The notes beneath the pieces were generated by a model. It was not told where the DNA came from. It saw nothing but the letters and a program-made list of their open reading frames with translations, and searched no databases. Shown here piece after piece: positions 1-11,021 of a stretch of 50,337 bases of DNA. The position numbers were made by a program, and so were the translations under genes. The first letter of the stretch is position 1. Each line of letters starts with the position of its first letter. This stretch comes from Bacteroidaceae bacterium (GTDB lineage: Bacteria; Bacteroidota; Bacteroidia; Bacteroidales; Barnesiellaceae_A): positions 1-50,337 of the forward strand of contig JAGBHF010000042.1 in NCBI GenBank assembly GCA_017935645.1, given 5' to 3'.

Positions 1-315
1 GGTGTTGAGGCAATGTACAAGTTGAACAAAGAGAAAGCTGAGTTGCTCTACAACGAGATCGACCGTAACTCAATGTTCGTAGGTCCAGCTGTTAAGGAAG
101 ACCGTTCATTGATGAACGTATGCTTCGTAATGGCTCCCGGTAAAGAGGCTTTGCAAGATGAGTTCTTCGCATTTGCCAAAGAGCGCGGTATGGTAGGTAT
201 CAAGGGTCACCGTTCAGTAGGTGGTTTCCGTGCTTCACTCTACAACGCATGTCCCAAAGAGTCGGTTGAGGCTTTGGTAGCTTGCATGCAAGAGTTTGAA
301 AACCTCCACAAATAA
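1..315 (+). CDS. serC: Phosphoserine aminotransferase, C-terminal part (truncated by window edge)
   Basis: Only the last 104 codons are present; the frame is open from base 1 and ends at TAA 313-315. The visible part carries the C-terminal small domain of the PLP-dependent phosphoserine aminotransferase, including the run [17 protein letters not shown], which is characteristic of SerC and holds residues that bind the substrate phosphate. The enzyme converts 3-phosphohydroxypyruvate and glutamate to phosphoserine. serA follows 95 bases later on the same strand, so the first two steps of serine synthesis are adjacent. The catalytic lysine lies upstream of the window and cannot be checked. Confidence 0.93.
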   Translation, partial: GVEAMYKLNKEKAELLYNEIDRNSMFVGPAVKEDRSLMNVCFVMAPGKEALQDEFFAFAKERGMVGIKGHRSVGGFRASLYNACPKESVEALVACMQEFENLHK

Positions 316-345
316 TAAACCTGTATAGTACAGAAAAAATATTTT

Positions 346-379
346 TGCGTCGCCATGCGGGCCACTGCGTGGTGGCGCA
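346..379 (+). terminator. Hairpin between serC and serA
   Basis: Thirteen-base arms at 346-358 and 367-379 pair fully if G-U pairs are allowed. Only a short T run follows, so it may be a weak terminator or attenuator that lowers serA relative to serC. Confidence 0.5.
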
Positions 380-410
380 TTTAACCAAATAAAAAAACGC
401 AATTTTAGTA

Positions 411-1331
411 ATGAAAATTCTTGTTGCAACCGAAAAACCCTTTGCAGCTGTAGCTGTAAACGGTATTCGTGAAGTGATAGAGGCTGCCGGTGCAGAACTC
501 GTATTGCTCGAAAAATATACAGAGAAGGCTCAACTTCTTGCTGCAGTAGCTGACGTAGACGGTATCATTATCCGTAGTGATAAAGTAGATGCTGAGGTAT
601 TGGACGCTGCTAAGAACTTGAAGATTGTAGTACGTGCAGGTGCAGGTTACGATAACGTAGACCTCGAGGCTGCTACAGCACACAATGTGTGTGTAATGAA
701 TACACCCGGTCAAAACTCTAACGCTGTTGCTGAGCTCGCACTCGGTATGATGGTGATGATGGCTCGTAACCAATACGACGGTACATCAGGTACAGAGTTG
801 AAGGGCAAAACATTGGGTATCCACGCTTTCGGTCAAGTAGGCCGTAACGTAGCTCGCATTGCTCAAGGTTTTGGTATGGACGTATATGCATTCGACCCCT
901 TCTGCCCCGCAGAAGCTATCGCTGCTGCAGGTGTTAAGCCCGTAGAGAGCGTAGAGGAGTTGTATCGCAACTGCCAATATGTATCATTGCACATCCCCGC
1001 AACTGCCGAGACAAAGAACTCTATCAACTACTCACTCACTTCTATCATGCCCAAGGGTGCTATGCTCGTGAATACAGCTCGTAAAGAGGTTGTATGTGAG
1101 GCTGACCTCGTTCGCATCATGGAAGAGCGTGCCGACTTCCGTTACACATCGGATATCGCTCCCGCTAACCTCGATGAGTTGAAAGAGAAATTTGGCAACC
1201 GCGTGTTTGCAACACCTAAGAAAATGGGTGCTCAAACTGCTGAGGCTAACATCAACGCCGGTATTGCTGCCGCTCACCAAACTATCGGTTTCTTGCGCGA
1301 CGGTATCGATAAATTCCGCGTTAACAAATAA
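411..1331 (+). CDS. serA: D-3-phosphoglycerate dehydrogenase, short form
   Basis: 306 residues, NAD-dependent oxidation of 3-phosphoglycerate in serine synthesis; cytoplasmic. The D-2-hydroxyacid dehydrogenase fold is clear: VVRAGAGYDN near residues 73-82, a Rossmann dinucleotide motif GIHAFGQVG at 136-144, and NTAR at 221-224. It lacks the C-terminal ACT regulatory domain of the E. coli enzyme. At the place of the usual catalytic histidine in TPHxGAST the protein reads TPKKMGAQT (K270), and the DVFxxEP stretch reads DIAPAN. A lysine there is known from the Entamoeba histolytica type of this enzyme (type III, K subgroup), so it is a recognised variant and not a dead enzyme. Pairing with serC supports the assignment. 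Confidence 0.93.
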   Translation: MKILVATEKPFAAVAVNGIREVIEAAGAELVLLEKYTEKAQLLAAVADVDGIIIRSDKVDAEVLDAAKNLKIVVRAGAGYDNVDLEAATAHNVCVMNTPGQNSNAVAELALGMMVMMARNQYDGTSGTELKGKTLGIHAFGQVGRNVARIAQGFGMDVYAFDPFCPAEAIAAAGVKPVESVEELYRNCQYVSLHIPATAETKNSINYSLTSIMPKGAMLVNTARKEVVCEADLVRIMEERADFRYTSDIAPANLDELKEKFGNRVFATPKKMGAQTAEANINAGIAAAHQTIGFLRDGIDKFRVNK

Positions 1332-1354
1332 TTGAGCCTTGCTCATAAATAATG

Positions 1355-1390
1355 CAATCGCACTGCCCTTGTGGGTGGTGCGATTGTTGT
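1355..1390 (+). terminator. serA intrinsic terminator
   Basis: Perfect 9-base arms CAATCGCAC (1355-1363) and GTGCGATTG (1378-1386) followed by TTGTTTA. Confidence 0.7.
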
Positions 1391-1405
1391 TTATAGCATG
1401 GGGGC

Positions 1406-1470
1406 GATAGGGTCTCTAAGGTCTTTAGGGTCTTTGAGGGCAATAAGGTCGATAGGGCCTATAAGGCAGG
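1406..1470. repeat. Degenerate tandem GATAGGGTCT / TTAGGGTCT repeats
   Basis: After the serA terminator come units of 9-10 bases: GATAGGGTCT (1406-1415), CTAAGGTCT (1416-1424), TTAGGGTCT (1425-1433), then more decayed copies including GATAGGGCCT (1451-1460). A cleaner version of the same array lies at 25982-26028. Confidence 0.6.
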
Positions 1471-1501
1471 AAGGCCCAAGAGAGGGGGAGTGGCGTGTGG
1501 C

Positions 1502-2830
1502 TTATTGTCGTGTGTAGATGAGGATGCGACCCATTTGCATGAAAGTGTATCGGTCTTTGTCCTTGAACTTGATGCCTACACCTGTGGGTGAGTTGATGAA
1601 TACACCGGGACTCTTGGCCTCGAGCCATATAGCGGGCTGTCCGCGCAGTTGTAGAGAGAGGTTTCCGTCGGCTTCGTTGTAAGTGATGTTCATCGGTAGG
1701 TCGATGAGGCTTGAATTGAAGATGCCGACGTATTGTTTCAGTTCGTCTTGCGTAGCGGTGTATTGTTGGTGCTTGCTGTAGTCGGTGTATTGGTATTCCA
1801 TGTCGTAAATGGCACTAGCGATGCCTATAAGCAGGTCGTTGCGAGGCGCCGCACAGCCGTTGATGGCAATGGCGATGGTGATACTGTCGGATGGGTTGTG
1901 CATGACTGCAGTGTGGGTGCCGTAGGTGTCGCCGGCGTGACCATAGAAGGTGTGCTCATAGAAGGGCATGAGCATGAGTCCGCTACCCCAAATGTTGCCC
2001 TCGGGAGGTAACATTTGTGCTACGCTTGCAGTGTCTATCAGGGAGCCATTGAAGAGAGCGTTGATAAAAGTGATGAGGTCGGTGGTAGATGATACCATGT
2101 CGCCAACGGCTACGATGTTGGGGAAGTAAAATTCGTCGACTTGTTGCCACTTGTTGGCGGTGTTGAGACGATAGGGTAATGCCGCATCGTGCAGTTGTGA
2201 TTGGCTTGATCGGGTATCGTTGAGAGATAGTGGCTTGGTAATTTCGCGCTCGATAACTACCTCGTATGGAGCTTGATAGAGTTGCTCAATGATGCGCCCC
2301 AACAGATAGTAGGCTGAGTTGGAGTATCGGATGTCGGAGCCCGGAGCGAAGATAACATCTTGTCGGATTATCTCGTCGAGGATGTCTTGTTGCGATACCG
2401 GTTGAGTGAGCCATTGAATGAGAGAGTCTTGCTTGACAGTAAAGTCGGCCAGACCCGATGTGTGATTGAGCAAATGAGCTATTGTGATGCTATCGGCGGT
2501 AGAGATAGCGGGGAAAAAGTTGTCGAGGGTAGTGTCGAGCGAGAGTTGCCCGCTATTGCATAAACGGTGAATGAGTGTCGCTGTGAAGGTCTTGGTAATA
2601 GAGCCTATCCGGTAGTTGCAACAGGTGGATGGTACAGCTTGCTGTCCGTAGTGACGAGTATATAATGTGTTGCCGTTGTATGCAACCGATACAGTGCCGA
2701 TGCCTTGATTGTGTTGCTCGATGTGTGTAATGAATGAGTCGATGGCGGCAATGTTGATGTCGCGAGCCATGACGGGGAGAGTCGCAATAGAGGCAACTGT
2801 GAGTAGTATGATAGCGGTGATGTGTTTCAT
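1502..2830 (-). CDS. Secreted serine hydrolase, beta-lactamase / class C family
   Basis: 442 residues with an N-terminal hydrophobic segment typical of a Sec signal peptide (residues 1-22). Family motifs of serine beta-lactamase-like hydrolases are present: SITK (S77, K80) for the nucleophile and base, YSN at 169-171, and HAGDTYG near residue 306 in the place of the third motif; HTSGL near 123 is also typical. Members include D-aminopeptidases, esterases and penicillin-binding-like proteins; the substrate cannot be told from sequence, and it should not be read as a resistance enzyme. The start was set at 2830 because the signal peptide begins there; an open frame continues upstream into the thioredoxin gene but has no signal. 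It follows the thioredoxin gene by 22 bases, so they are probably co-transcribed. Confidence 0.85.
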   Translation of the reverse strand: MKHITAIILLTVASIATLPVMARDINIAAIDSFITHIEQHNQGIGTVSVAYNGNTLYTRHYGQQAVPSTCCNYRIGSITKTFTATLIHRLCNSGQLSLDTTLDNFFPAISTADSITIAHLLNHTSGLADFTVKQDSLIQWLTQPVSQQDILDEIIRQDVIFAPGSDIRYSNSAYYLLGRIIEQLYQAPYEVVIEREITKPLSLNDTRSSQSQLHDAALPYRLNTANKWQQVDEFYFPNIVAVGDMVSSTTDLITFINALFNGSLIDTASVAQMLPPEGNIWGSGLMLMPFYEHTFYGHAGDTYGTHTAVMHNPSDSITIAIAINGCAAPRNDLLIGIASAIYDMEYQYTDYSKHQQYTATQDELKQYVGIFNSSLIDLPMNITYNEADGNLSLQLRGQPAIWLEAKSPGVFINSPTGVGIKFKDKDRYTFMQMGRILIYTRQ

Positions 2831-2852
2831 GGTATATAAATGCAGGGTGTTG

Positions 2853-3290
2853 TTATTCAGCCTCTTCGCCCAATAGTACTGTGCGGATAATCTTCTCGAA
2901 GTCATCAGCCGGATATGCCCCCATCGTGCCACGCGGCTCGCCATTGGTGGGGCAGAAGAGGAATGCGGGTATAGAGGAGATGCCGAATAGAGAGGCTAAC
3001 TCTTTTTCTTTGTCGACATCGACCTTGTAGATGATAATCTTGCCGTCGTATTTGCGAGCCATATCCTTGAGTATAGGCTCCATCTTGCGACAGGGACCGC
3101 ACCACTTGGCGTTGAAGTCAATAACGCAGGGGAGAGAGCCGTTGTATACCCAAGTGTCGGGGTTGGTCTCGTAATTCCATACCTTATCGAGAAATTGTTG
3201 CTTGTCGAGTTCGATAACTGATTGTGCCTGTGAGAAAGTTGCACAAATTGCTATAAATAGAGATGTAATGATAAGTGCTGTTTTTTTCAT
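2853..3290 (-). CDS. Secreted thioredoxin-fold protein
   Basis: 145 residues: a signal peptide (about 1-24) followed by a single thioredoxin domain. The active site WCGPC is intact (C64, C67), and SSIPAFLF provides the cis-proline loop. It probably works in the periplasm as a thiol-disulphide oxidoreductase, since the signal excludes a cytoplasmic role. First gene of a two-gene unit with the downstream serine hydrolase. A consensus promoter lies at 3333-3364. Confidence 0.88.
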   Translation of the reverse strand: MKKTALIITSLFIAICATFSQAQSVIELDKQQFLDKVWNYETNPDTWVYNGSLPCVIDFNAKWCGPCRKMEPILKDMARKYDGKIIIYKVDVDKEKELASLFGISSIPAFLFCPTNGEPRGTMGAYPADDFEKIIRTVLLGEEAE

Positions 3291-3332
3291 GATTTATTGT
3301 GTTTTTGAGTTATTTTGTTTGAGTTACAGATG

Positions 3333-3364
3333 TAAAAGTAAAAAAATAATTGTCAAAAATCAAA
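3333..3364 (-). promoter_or_regulatory. Promoter for the thioredoxin gene
   Basis: Read on the minus strand: TTTG (3361-3364), 20 bases, TACTTTTA (3333-3340). This matches the Bacteroidota -33/-7 pattern with one deviation in the last base. Predicted leader is about 37 bases. Confidence 0.55.
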
Positions 3365-3399
3365 TTATTTAACAATAATTGCAAAAATGCATTTTGGTG

Positions 3400-3431
3400 T
3401 TTGTATTTTTTTTCTGTTTTTTGTATCTTCG
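3400..3431 (+). promoter_or_regulatory. Promoter for the 3495 gene
   Basis: TTTG (3400-3403), 20 bases, TATCTTCG (3424-3431). The -7 box has TTCG in place of TTTG, a variant also seen at 35184-35191 and 44970-44977. Confidence 0.55.
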
Positions 3432-3494
3432 TCCAATGATTAGATGTACGAGAGTGAAATGAAAATTATTTATTAACAGAAAACCATAAATCGT

Positions 3495-5933
3495 ATGAAG
3501 AAAAAATTTACCTTAATTCTATTTGCTGTGTTGGCGAGCATGCCTGTGATAGCACAGTCTGCGTTGGGTCGCTGGAACACACGCGCGAGTGCTACAGAGC
3601 CGGAACGTGTTGAGTGTGGAGCAACACAGAGTGAACCCATTGTTGTGATAGACGAGGACTTCTCGCTGTTTACAGCAGGAAGTGAGACCGCCCCTGACGA
3701 TGAAGACATCACAACAAGTAATTATTATGTAAAGGATGAGTATACACACTTGCCCAAATGGATAGGATATAATGTGCATCAGGCCGGTGGTGTGTGTGCC
3801 TTGTTGGCATGGACCGACGCGATGCATGGCTCGGGTTATGGACATATATCTACCCCCGAAAAGGAGTTGTATGGCGAGGTAACACTCACATTCAAGGCTC
3901 GTAGGGCACATAGTAACCCCAACTCGGGACGTATGTGGATAGCGTTGTGTAATAATTCATATGGTATTTTACAAGATACTACCTATGCGCTGAAGGATGA
4001 GTGGCAAGAGTATGAGTGGGTGTTGACGAATACCGACTTTTCGAACCGCTGTATATTTCAGTTTACACCCCAACAGGGCGAGGCGTTGGTTGATGATATA
4101 AAGGTGGTGCGCAACCGCACTATTATCCCTCCCGTAGAGGTGCTAAATCCGCTGAATAACTCGGAAACAGAGTTTATAGCACGCTGGAGAAAATCGGATT
4201 TGCCCGAGATAGATGGCTACTTGATGAATGTTTATTATAAAGATTTTCCGGCCGAAGAAATAGAGTCGGGCAGTCTTGAGGTAGACTTTGAGAGCCTTAA
4301 TGTGCTTGCCGATGGCAAGAGTATCGATACCGCCAATCCCGGTTATCCCGAGGGTTGGACGATAGATGTATCGACACATGGCGATGTAGATGTGCGCACT
4401 GATGAAGGATATTATAACTCGGGCAAGCAGGCAATCTTCTTTGATGCTCCCGGTGATATTATAAGAACACCTGTAACACCTGCACCGATAAGCTGTATAT
4501 CGTTCTGGGTGCGTCCTACCAATATGGAGCCTGAGAGTTATGAGTTCTCGCTTGTGGGTATTCAGGTGAAGCATACCGATGGAGAATGGGAGCGTATAGC
4601 CAATGTACCCAACTACTGGATGGAGGAGAAAGGAGGCTACTATGTGCTGGACGGCGATGTAGTAGGCGAGCAGATATATCAAGTGGAGATACTATGTGAG
4701 ACATCGTATAAGGTAGATTTTGCCATCGATGATATACGTATAGACTATGAAGTACAACCTGTTCCGTTCCCGTTGATAACCGATAAGTTCGTTACAGATA
4801 CATTCTGTGTAGTGCAAGATATAGACCCCACGAAGGAGCATTTCTATAATGTGCGAGTGAAGGAGGGTGATATCGAATCGAAAAAGTCGAGTGATATGTG
4901 GGTAGATGGCCTTATAGGAGTTGTACCTACAGCCTTGCCTGCAACAGATGTAACAGAAACAAGCTTTACAGCGAACTGGGAGGCTATCAATACAGCCTCG
5001 GAGTATAAGCTGAGTGTAGACCAGACCATGTATACCACCCGTAATGATGAGAATGTGGTGATGGTACATGAGGACTTCTCGGAATTGACAGAGGGTACAG
5101 TATTGTCGCCTCATGATGAGTGGACTATGGTGTATAATATCAATGATATAGGCCGTACCGAGCTTGAGTGGTTGCTCACATCGCCCCAATGGATAAATGG
5201 CATGGCAGGTAGTAGAGGAACACACTCGACAGGTCTTGCCGGATTGGTGTTGGGCCCCAAAATGAAGTTGGATAACTATGAAATAGAGGTTGTATTCTCG
5301 GCACGTAATACCAAACGCGACGATGTACTGTGGGTAATGTTGATGGAAGAGTATCACTCGACCAATGCTGTGGCAGCTCTATCGGTGCCTATGACAAAAG
5401 TGGCGTTGATGACCGATACAGTGGTATTCCCGGCACAAGATTGGGGCGATGCACCGTTGCGTGTTGCTTTCATGTGCGAAAAGGGAGGCGCTTTCTATAT
5501 AGACGAAGTGAAAGTGTCGTGTCGAGTGCCTCACAAGGGAACACCGGTAGAGCGTCCGTATAAGTCGCTTATCAAGACCGAGACATCGCAAACCTTTACC
5601 GATATACCCGACTATGCGCCTACATATACCTACCGTGTAACAGCACGTCGCACTAAAAACTTTGTAGAATATGTGTCGGAGCCCTCGGAGCCGGTAGTAG
5701 TGACATTGCCTACTGAACTTGAGGCGGTAGAAGGCAACAATAATCGTATATATGTGAGTGGTGATGTATTGCATGTGCAAGTGGCCAATGATGCACGAGT
5801 AGAGGTGTATAACTTGCAAGGTATGGTTGTAGCCTCGTATGAAGCTATGGCCGGAGAAAATACCTATAGTGTGGCACCGGGTATGTATCTTGTAAAGATA
5901 GAAGATAGCGTGTACAAGGTAATAGTAAGATAA
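3495..5933 (+). CDS. T9SS-secreted multidomain protein with choice-of-anchor J and fibronectin III-like modules
   Basis: 812 residues. Signal peptide at 1-20 (MKKKFTLILF... ending VIAQ). Three beta-sandwich modules of the choice-of-anchor J / cleaved-adhesin type are suggested by the repeated DEDFS/DFES openings (about residues 50-200, 255-400, 515-670), with fibronectin III-like segments between them (for example TALPATDVTETSFTANWE near 470). The last ~70 residues form a T9SS type A sorting domain ending in GMYLVKIEDSVYKVIVR. The protein is therefore expected to cross the outer membrane by the type IX system and stay on or leave the surface. No catalytic motif is seen; an adhesin or glycan- or protein-binding role is inference. 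Stands alone between a divergent thioredoxin gene and a convergent transporter. Confidence 0.8.
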   Translation: MKKKFTLILFAVLASMPVIAQSALGRWNTRASATEPERVECGATQSEPIVVIDEDFSLFTAGSETAPDDEDITTSNYYVKDEYTHLPKWIGYNVHQAGGVCALLAWTDAMHGSGYGHISTPEKELYGEVTLTFKARRAHSNPNSGRMWIALCNNSYGILQDTTYALKDEWQEYEWVLTNTDFSNRCIFQFTPQQGEALVDDIKVVRNRTIIPPVEVLNPLNNSETEFIARWRKSDLPEIDGYLMNVYYKDFPAEEIESGSLEVDFESLNVLADGKSIDTANPGYPEGWTIDVSTHGDVDVRTDEGYYNSGKQAIFFDAPGDIIRTPVTPAPISCISFWVRPTNMEPESYEFSLVGIQVKHTDGEWERIANVPNYWMEEKGGYYVLDGDVVGEQIYQVEILCETSYKVDFAIDDIRIDYEVQPVPFPLITDKFVTDTFCVVQDIDPTKEHFYNVRVKEGDIESKKSSDMWVDGLIGVVPTALPATDVTETSFTANWEAINTASEYKLSVDQTMYTTRNDENVVMVHEDFSELTEGTVLSPHDEWTMVYNINDIGRTELEWLLTSPQWINGMAGSRGTHSTGLAGLVLGPKMKLDNYEIEVVFSARNTKRDDVLWVMLMEEYHSTNAVAALSVPMTKVALMTDTVVFPAQDWGDAPLRVAFMCEKGGAFYIDEVKVSCRVPHKGTPVERPYKSLIKTETSQTFTDIPDYAPTYTYRVTARRTKNFVEYVSEPSEPVVVTLPTELEAVEGNNNRIYVSGDVLHVQVANDARVEVYNLQGMVVASYEAMAGENTYSVAPGMYLVKIEDSVYKVIVR

Positions 5934-5957
5934 CGTATTATTGTTATATACCGAAAA

Positions 5958-5985
5958 GGGGGTGCGCCATCACAGGCGCACCCCC
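5958..5985. terminator. Strong bidirectional terminator
   Basis: Perfect 11-base arms GGGGGTGCGCC and GGCGCACCCCC with a 6-base loop, between convergent genes; A- and T-rich flanks on both sides. Confidence 0.85.
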
Positions 5986-6010
5986 TTGTATTATAAAATT
6001 GTATAAGGCC

Positions 6011-7351
6011 TTAGATGATGCCCAAACCCTTGACAAAGATGTAAAGGATGATAACGGGCGCAACGTAGCGAACGAGAATGAAGAGTATGGGAAAAATCTT
6101 AACGGGAAGTTTGCCATAGTTGTTGATTTCGTTCTTGAAGAAGTCGGGCTTCATGAACCAGCCTACAAAGATACAGGTAAAGAAACCACCCAAAGGCAAT
6201 AGAATGTTGGCCGAGCCGAAGTCGTAGATGTCGAATGTAGAGGTGAATGTGCGACCGAAGAGCTCGATGTTGAAGCCAACAAGGAGTGTAACCAAGCTGA
6301 GTACAACGGTGATGCCTGTAGTGATGTAAGTGGCAACCTTGCGTGAGAGTTTGTGCTCCTCGCTAAGATAAGCAGTGAGAACCTCGTGGAACGAGATGGT
6401 AGAGGTGAGTGCTGCCAATGCGATGAGGATGAAGAAGATAGCCGACCATACAAGAGCTAAAGGCATACCCTTGAAAATCTCGGGCAGGGTGATAAAGATG
6501 AGGCTGGGGCCTTCGGTGGGTTGCAAACCGGCACTGAAAACAGCGGGGAAGATAACCAAGCCGGCCAATGTAGCCACAAAGAGAGTGAGCAGAGATACGC
6601 TCAATGAAGTGCCAATGAGGTTGGTCTTCTCATTGAAATAAGAGGCATAAGTAATCATACAACCCATACCCACCGAAAGTGAGAAGAATGCTTGTCCGGC
6701 AGCTTGGAAGAGTGTGTCGCTTGAGAATGCTTCCTTGAAGTCGGGTGTGAGGAAGAAACGATAACCCTCGGCAGCACCGGGCATGAACGCTACGCGGATG
6801 GCCATGAAGATGAGGATGATGAAGAGGATGGGCATCATGACGTTGGATGCCTTTTCGATACCTTTCTCTACGCCACGAGCGATGATGAAGTGGGTGAGCA
6901 GGATGAATGCGATAGTGTAGACAATGGGCCAATGCGAAGCCTGGAATGTAGCGTATTGCTCGGCAAAGGGAATGCCACTGCTGTAGAGCGAACCGTTGAT
7001 AGAGTTGACAAGGTAGTCGAGCGACCAACCGGCAATGACATAGTAGTATCCTGAGATAAACAAGGCGCAAAGGATACCGTTGAAGCCGAGTATTTGCCAA
7101 GGTTTAGAAAGTTCGCGAAATCCACCAACTGCATTCTTGTGAGTCTTGCGACCAATGGCAAACTCGCAGAGCATAACGGGAATGGCAATGATGAGAACGC
7201 ACAGTAGATAAACAAGGAGGAATGCCGCACCGCCATTTTCGCCGGCGAGGTAGGGGAAGCGCCATATACTGCCCAATCCGATAGCACTACCGGCAGCAAC
7301 GAGAATGGCACTGAGTTTGCCTCCAAAAGAGGCACGATTTTCGGTACTCAT
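6011..7351 (-). CDS. Sodium-dependent transporter, NSS/SNF family
   Basis: 446 residues, about 11-12 hydrophobic segments. The N-terminal unwound helix motif AAGSAIGLGSIWRFPYLAG with the following ENGGAAFL is diagnostic of neurotransmitter:sodium symporters of the bacterial LeuT type, which move amino acids or similar amines with sodium across the inner membrane. Substrate is not predictable. The ATG at 7351 was chosen since a TTG start 12 codons upstream adds a polar stretch and family members begin close to this ATG. Separated from the GH97 gene upstream by a terminator hairpin, so likely its own transcript. Confidence 0.9.
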   Translation of the reverse strand: MSTENRASFGGKLSAILVAAGSAIGLGSIWRFPYLAGENGGAAFLLVYLLCVLIIAIPVMLCEFAIGRKTHKNAVGGFRELSKPWQILGFNGILCALFISGYYYVIAGWSLDYLVNSINGSLYSSGIPFAEQYATFQASHWPIVYTIAFILLTHFIIARGVEKGIEKASNVMMPILFIILIFMAIRVAFMPGAAEGYRFFLTPDFKEAFSSDTLFQAAGQAFFSLSVGMGCMITYASYFNEKTNLIGTSLSVSLLTLFVATLAGLVIFPAVFSAGLQPTEGPSLIFITLPEIFKGMPLALVWSAIFFILIALAALTSTISFHEVLTAYLSEEHKLSRKVATYITTGITVVLSLVTLLVGFNIELFGRTFTSTFDIYDFGSANILLPLGGFFTCIFVGWFMKPDFFKNEINNYGKLPVKIFPILFILVRYVAPVIILYIFVKGLGII

Positions 7352-7387
7352 AGGTATTGATTGTTTATGTTGTTTGTAAAAAATCAA

Positions 7388-7420
7388 ATGAAGCAGAACA
7401 CCTTAGGTGTTCCGCTTCAT
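7388..7420 (-). terminator. Terminator of the GH97 gene
   Basis: Fifteen-base arms 7388-7402 and 7406-7420 with a single mismatch and a TTA loop; on the minus strand a T-rich run follows. Confidence 0.75.
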
Positions 7421-7436
7421 TATGTATTATGCGATA

Positions 7437-9650
<2,214 letters not shown>

Positions 9651-10691
9651 TTATTGCGCGATTTTGGCCAAGTATATGATAACGGGGAAGTGGTCGCTGT
9701 ATCCGTTGAGGTAACGACCCGAAGCGTGAGTGCGCTTGGGGTAGCCTTTGTACTTGCCGCTACTCTGCTTGAGGAAGTCTTTGTTGAAAATCTCGGACTT
9801 GAAATACTTGAGAGTCGAGCGGTCGTTGCCTACGAGGTTGGCCGATACGATAATCTGGTCGAACAGGTTCCACTTGCCTTGGTATCCGAGTGTGCCAAAT
9901 CCTTTCTCGTGGAGGCGCCACATGGTGTTGAAGTATCCACCTTCTACCACATCCTCGGGATTCTTGACAGCACCGAGAACAGAGGCGCAACTCTTGTTGT
10001 CGGGGTCGTCGTTGAGGTCGCCCATGATGATAACCTTAGAGTTGGGGTCGGCTGCCAAAACCGAGTCGGCCAAGTGACGAGAGAGAGCAGCCGCGGCTTC
10101 GCGACGGCAACGCGATTGAGCCTCGCCACCGAGTCGAGAAGGCCAGTGGTTGACGATGATGTGTACACGTTCGCCAGCCAAACGACCGCTGACGAGGAGC
10201 TGGTCGCGTGTGAGCGTGTTGGAAGAGCATTCGATATGAAGGCGAACACTGATGGCTGTGTCGACCTCAAATTGGTCGCGGTCGTATAGCATGCCAACAT
10301 CGACACCGCGACGGTCGGGGCTGTCGAAGTGAACAATGTCGTAGTTGCGATTGGCAAGCTCGTCGGTTTTGATAAGGTCTTCGAGAACTTGACGATTTTC
10401 AATCTCACTCACACCGATTACTGCCGGCCCGTTGGGGCAGAACTTGTCGGTGGCGAGCTTGCTGATGGCGTATGCCATGTTCTTGAGCTTGTTGGTATAT
10501 TTGAGCGAGCCCCAGCGATAGTTACCATCGGGCAGGAACTCCTCGTCGTTTGTGTCGGGGTTGTTGATGGTGTCGAAAAGATTCTCAAGATTGTAGAATG
10601 CAACCGAATATACCGCAACTTTGTTTTGTTGTGCGAACGCAAAAGTGGTAAATAAGATGCTCACAATGAGCGAGATTGTTATTTTCTTCAT
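9651..10691 (-). CDS. Secreted endonuclease/exonuclease/phosphatase (EEP) family protein
   Basis: 346 residues: signal peptide (1-20) then one EEP (DNase I-like) domain. Metal and catalytic motifs are visible: NLENLFD near the N-terminus, GVSEIENR, the VNHWPSRLGG histidine motif, IMGDLNDDPDN, and a terminal SDHFPVI. Such enzymes cleave phosphodiester or phosphomonoester bonds; secreted members include extracellular DNases. The protein is divergent from a TonB receptor with two OB-fold-type lipoproteins, which suggests that nucleic acid or another phosphodiester is the target (inference). No DNA-binding OB domain is fused to this protein itself. A GH97 gene follows in the same direction. Confidence 0.85.
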   Translation of the reverse strand: MKKITISLIVSILFTTFAFAQQNKVAVYSVAFYNLENLFDTINNPDTNDEEFLPDGNYRWGSLKYTNKLKNMAYAISKLATDKFCPNGPAVIGVSEIENRQVLEDLIKTDELANRNYDIVHFDSPDRRGVDVGMLYDRDQFEVDTAISVRLHIECSSNTLTRDQLLVSGRLAGERVHIIVNHWPSRLGGEAQSRCRREAAAALSRHLADSVLAADPNSKVIIMGDLNDDPDNKSCASVLGAVKNPEDVVEGGYFNTMWRLHEKGFGTLGYQGKWNLFDQIIVSANLVGNDRSTLKYFKSEIFNKDFLKQSSGKYKGYPKRTHASGRYLNGYSDHFPVIIYLAKIAQ

Positions 10692-11021
10692 GTCTGGTAT
10701 GTATTAACTGTGTATTTGGGTTGTAAATATACATTATTATTATGACAAAATGATTGTTTGAGGCGTAAAAAATGTTGTAATCTGTTGCAAACGTTACCTT
10801 GTGGTGTTGTGTAGAATTGTTTCTAATAGATAGCGGAAAAAGTGTGGGTGAAAATAAAAGGTATTAAATAGGAAAAGTCGAATATTTTTCTTTAATTTGC
10901 AATCTTGATTTATGTGCAAAGGTGTGTCTATATGAAAAATAGAAGAGCCTGTAGAGCAAAAATAGAAGAGAAATAAAAATTGAATAATAGTATAAATGTC
11001 TAAAAATTAAACGCTTTTCGT
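10692..11021. other. Divergent intergenic region, EEP / TonB receptor
   Basis: 330 bases without a convincing gene. It must hold promoters for both directions. The best -7-like box is TATATTTA on the minus strand at 10724-10731, without a good -33 partner. A run with TTGTAAT and TTGCAAA spaced 10 bases (about 10775-10791) is a weak direct repeat. No terminator is seen. Confidence 0.5.

Noticed and set aside
1502..2830. Beta-lactamase resistance gene
   Set aside because: The family motifs fit the broad serine hydrolase/D-peptidase group; nothing shows beta-lactam hydrolysis.
10774..10800. Second Pho-box-like array upstream of the EEP gene
   Set aside because: Only two loose copies with 10-base, not 11-base, spacing; too weak to report as a site.
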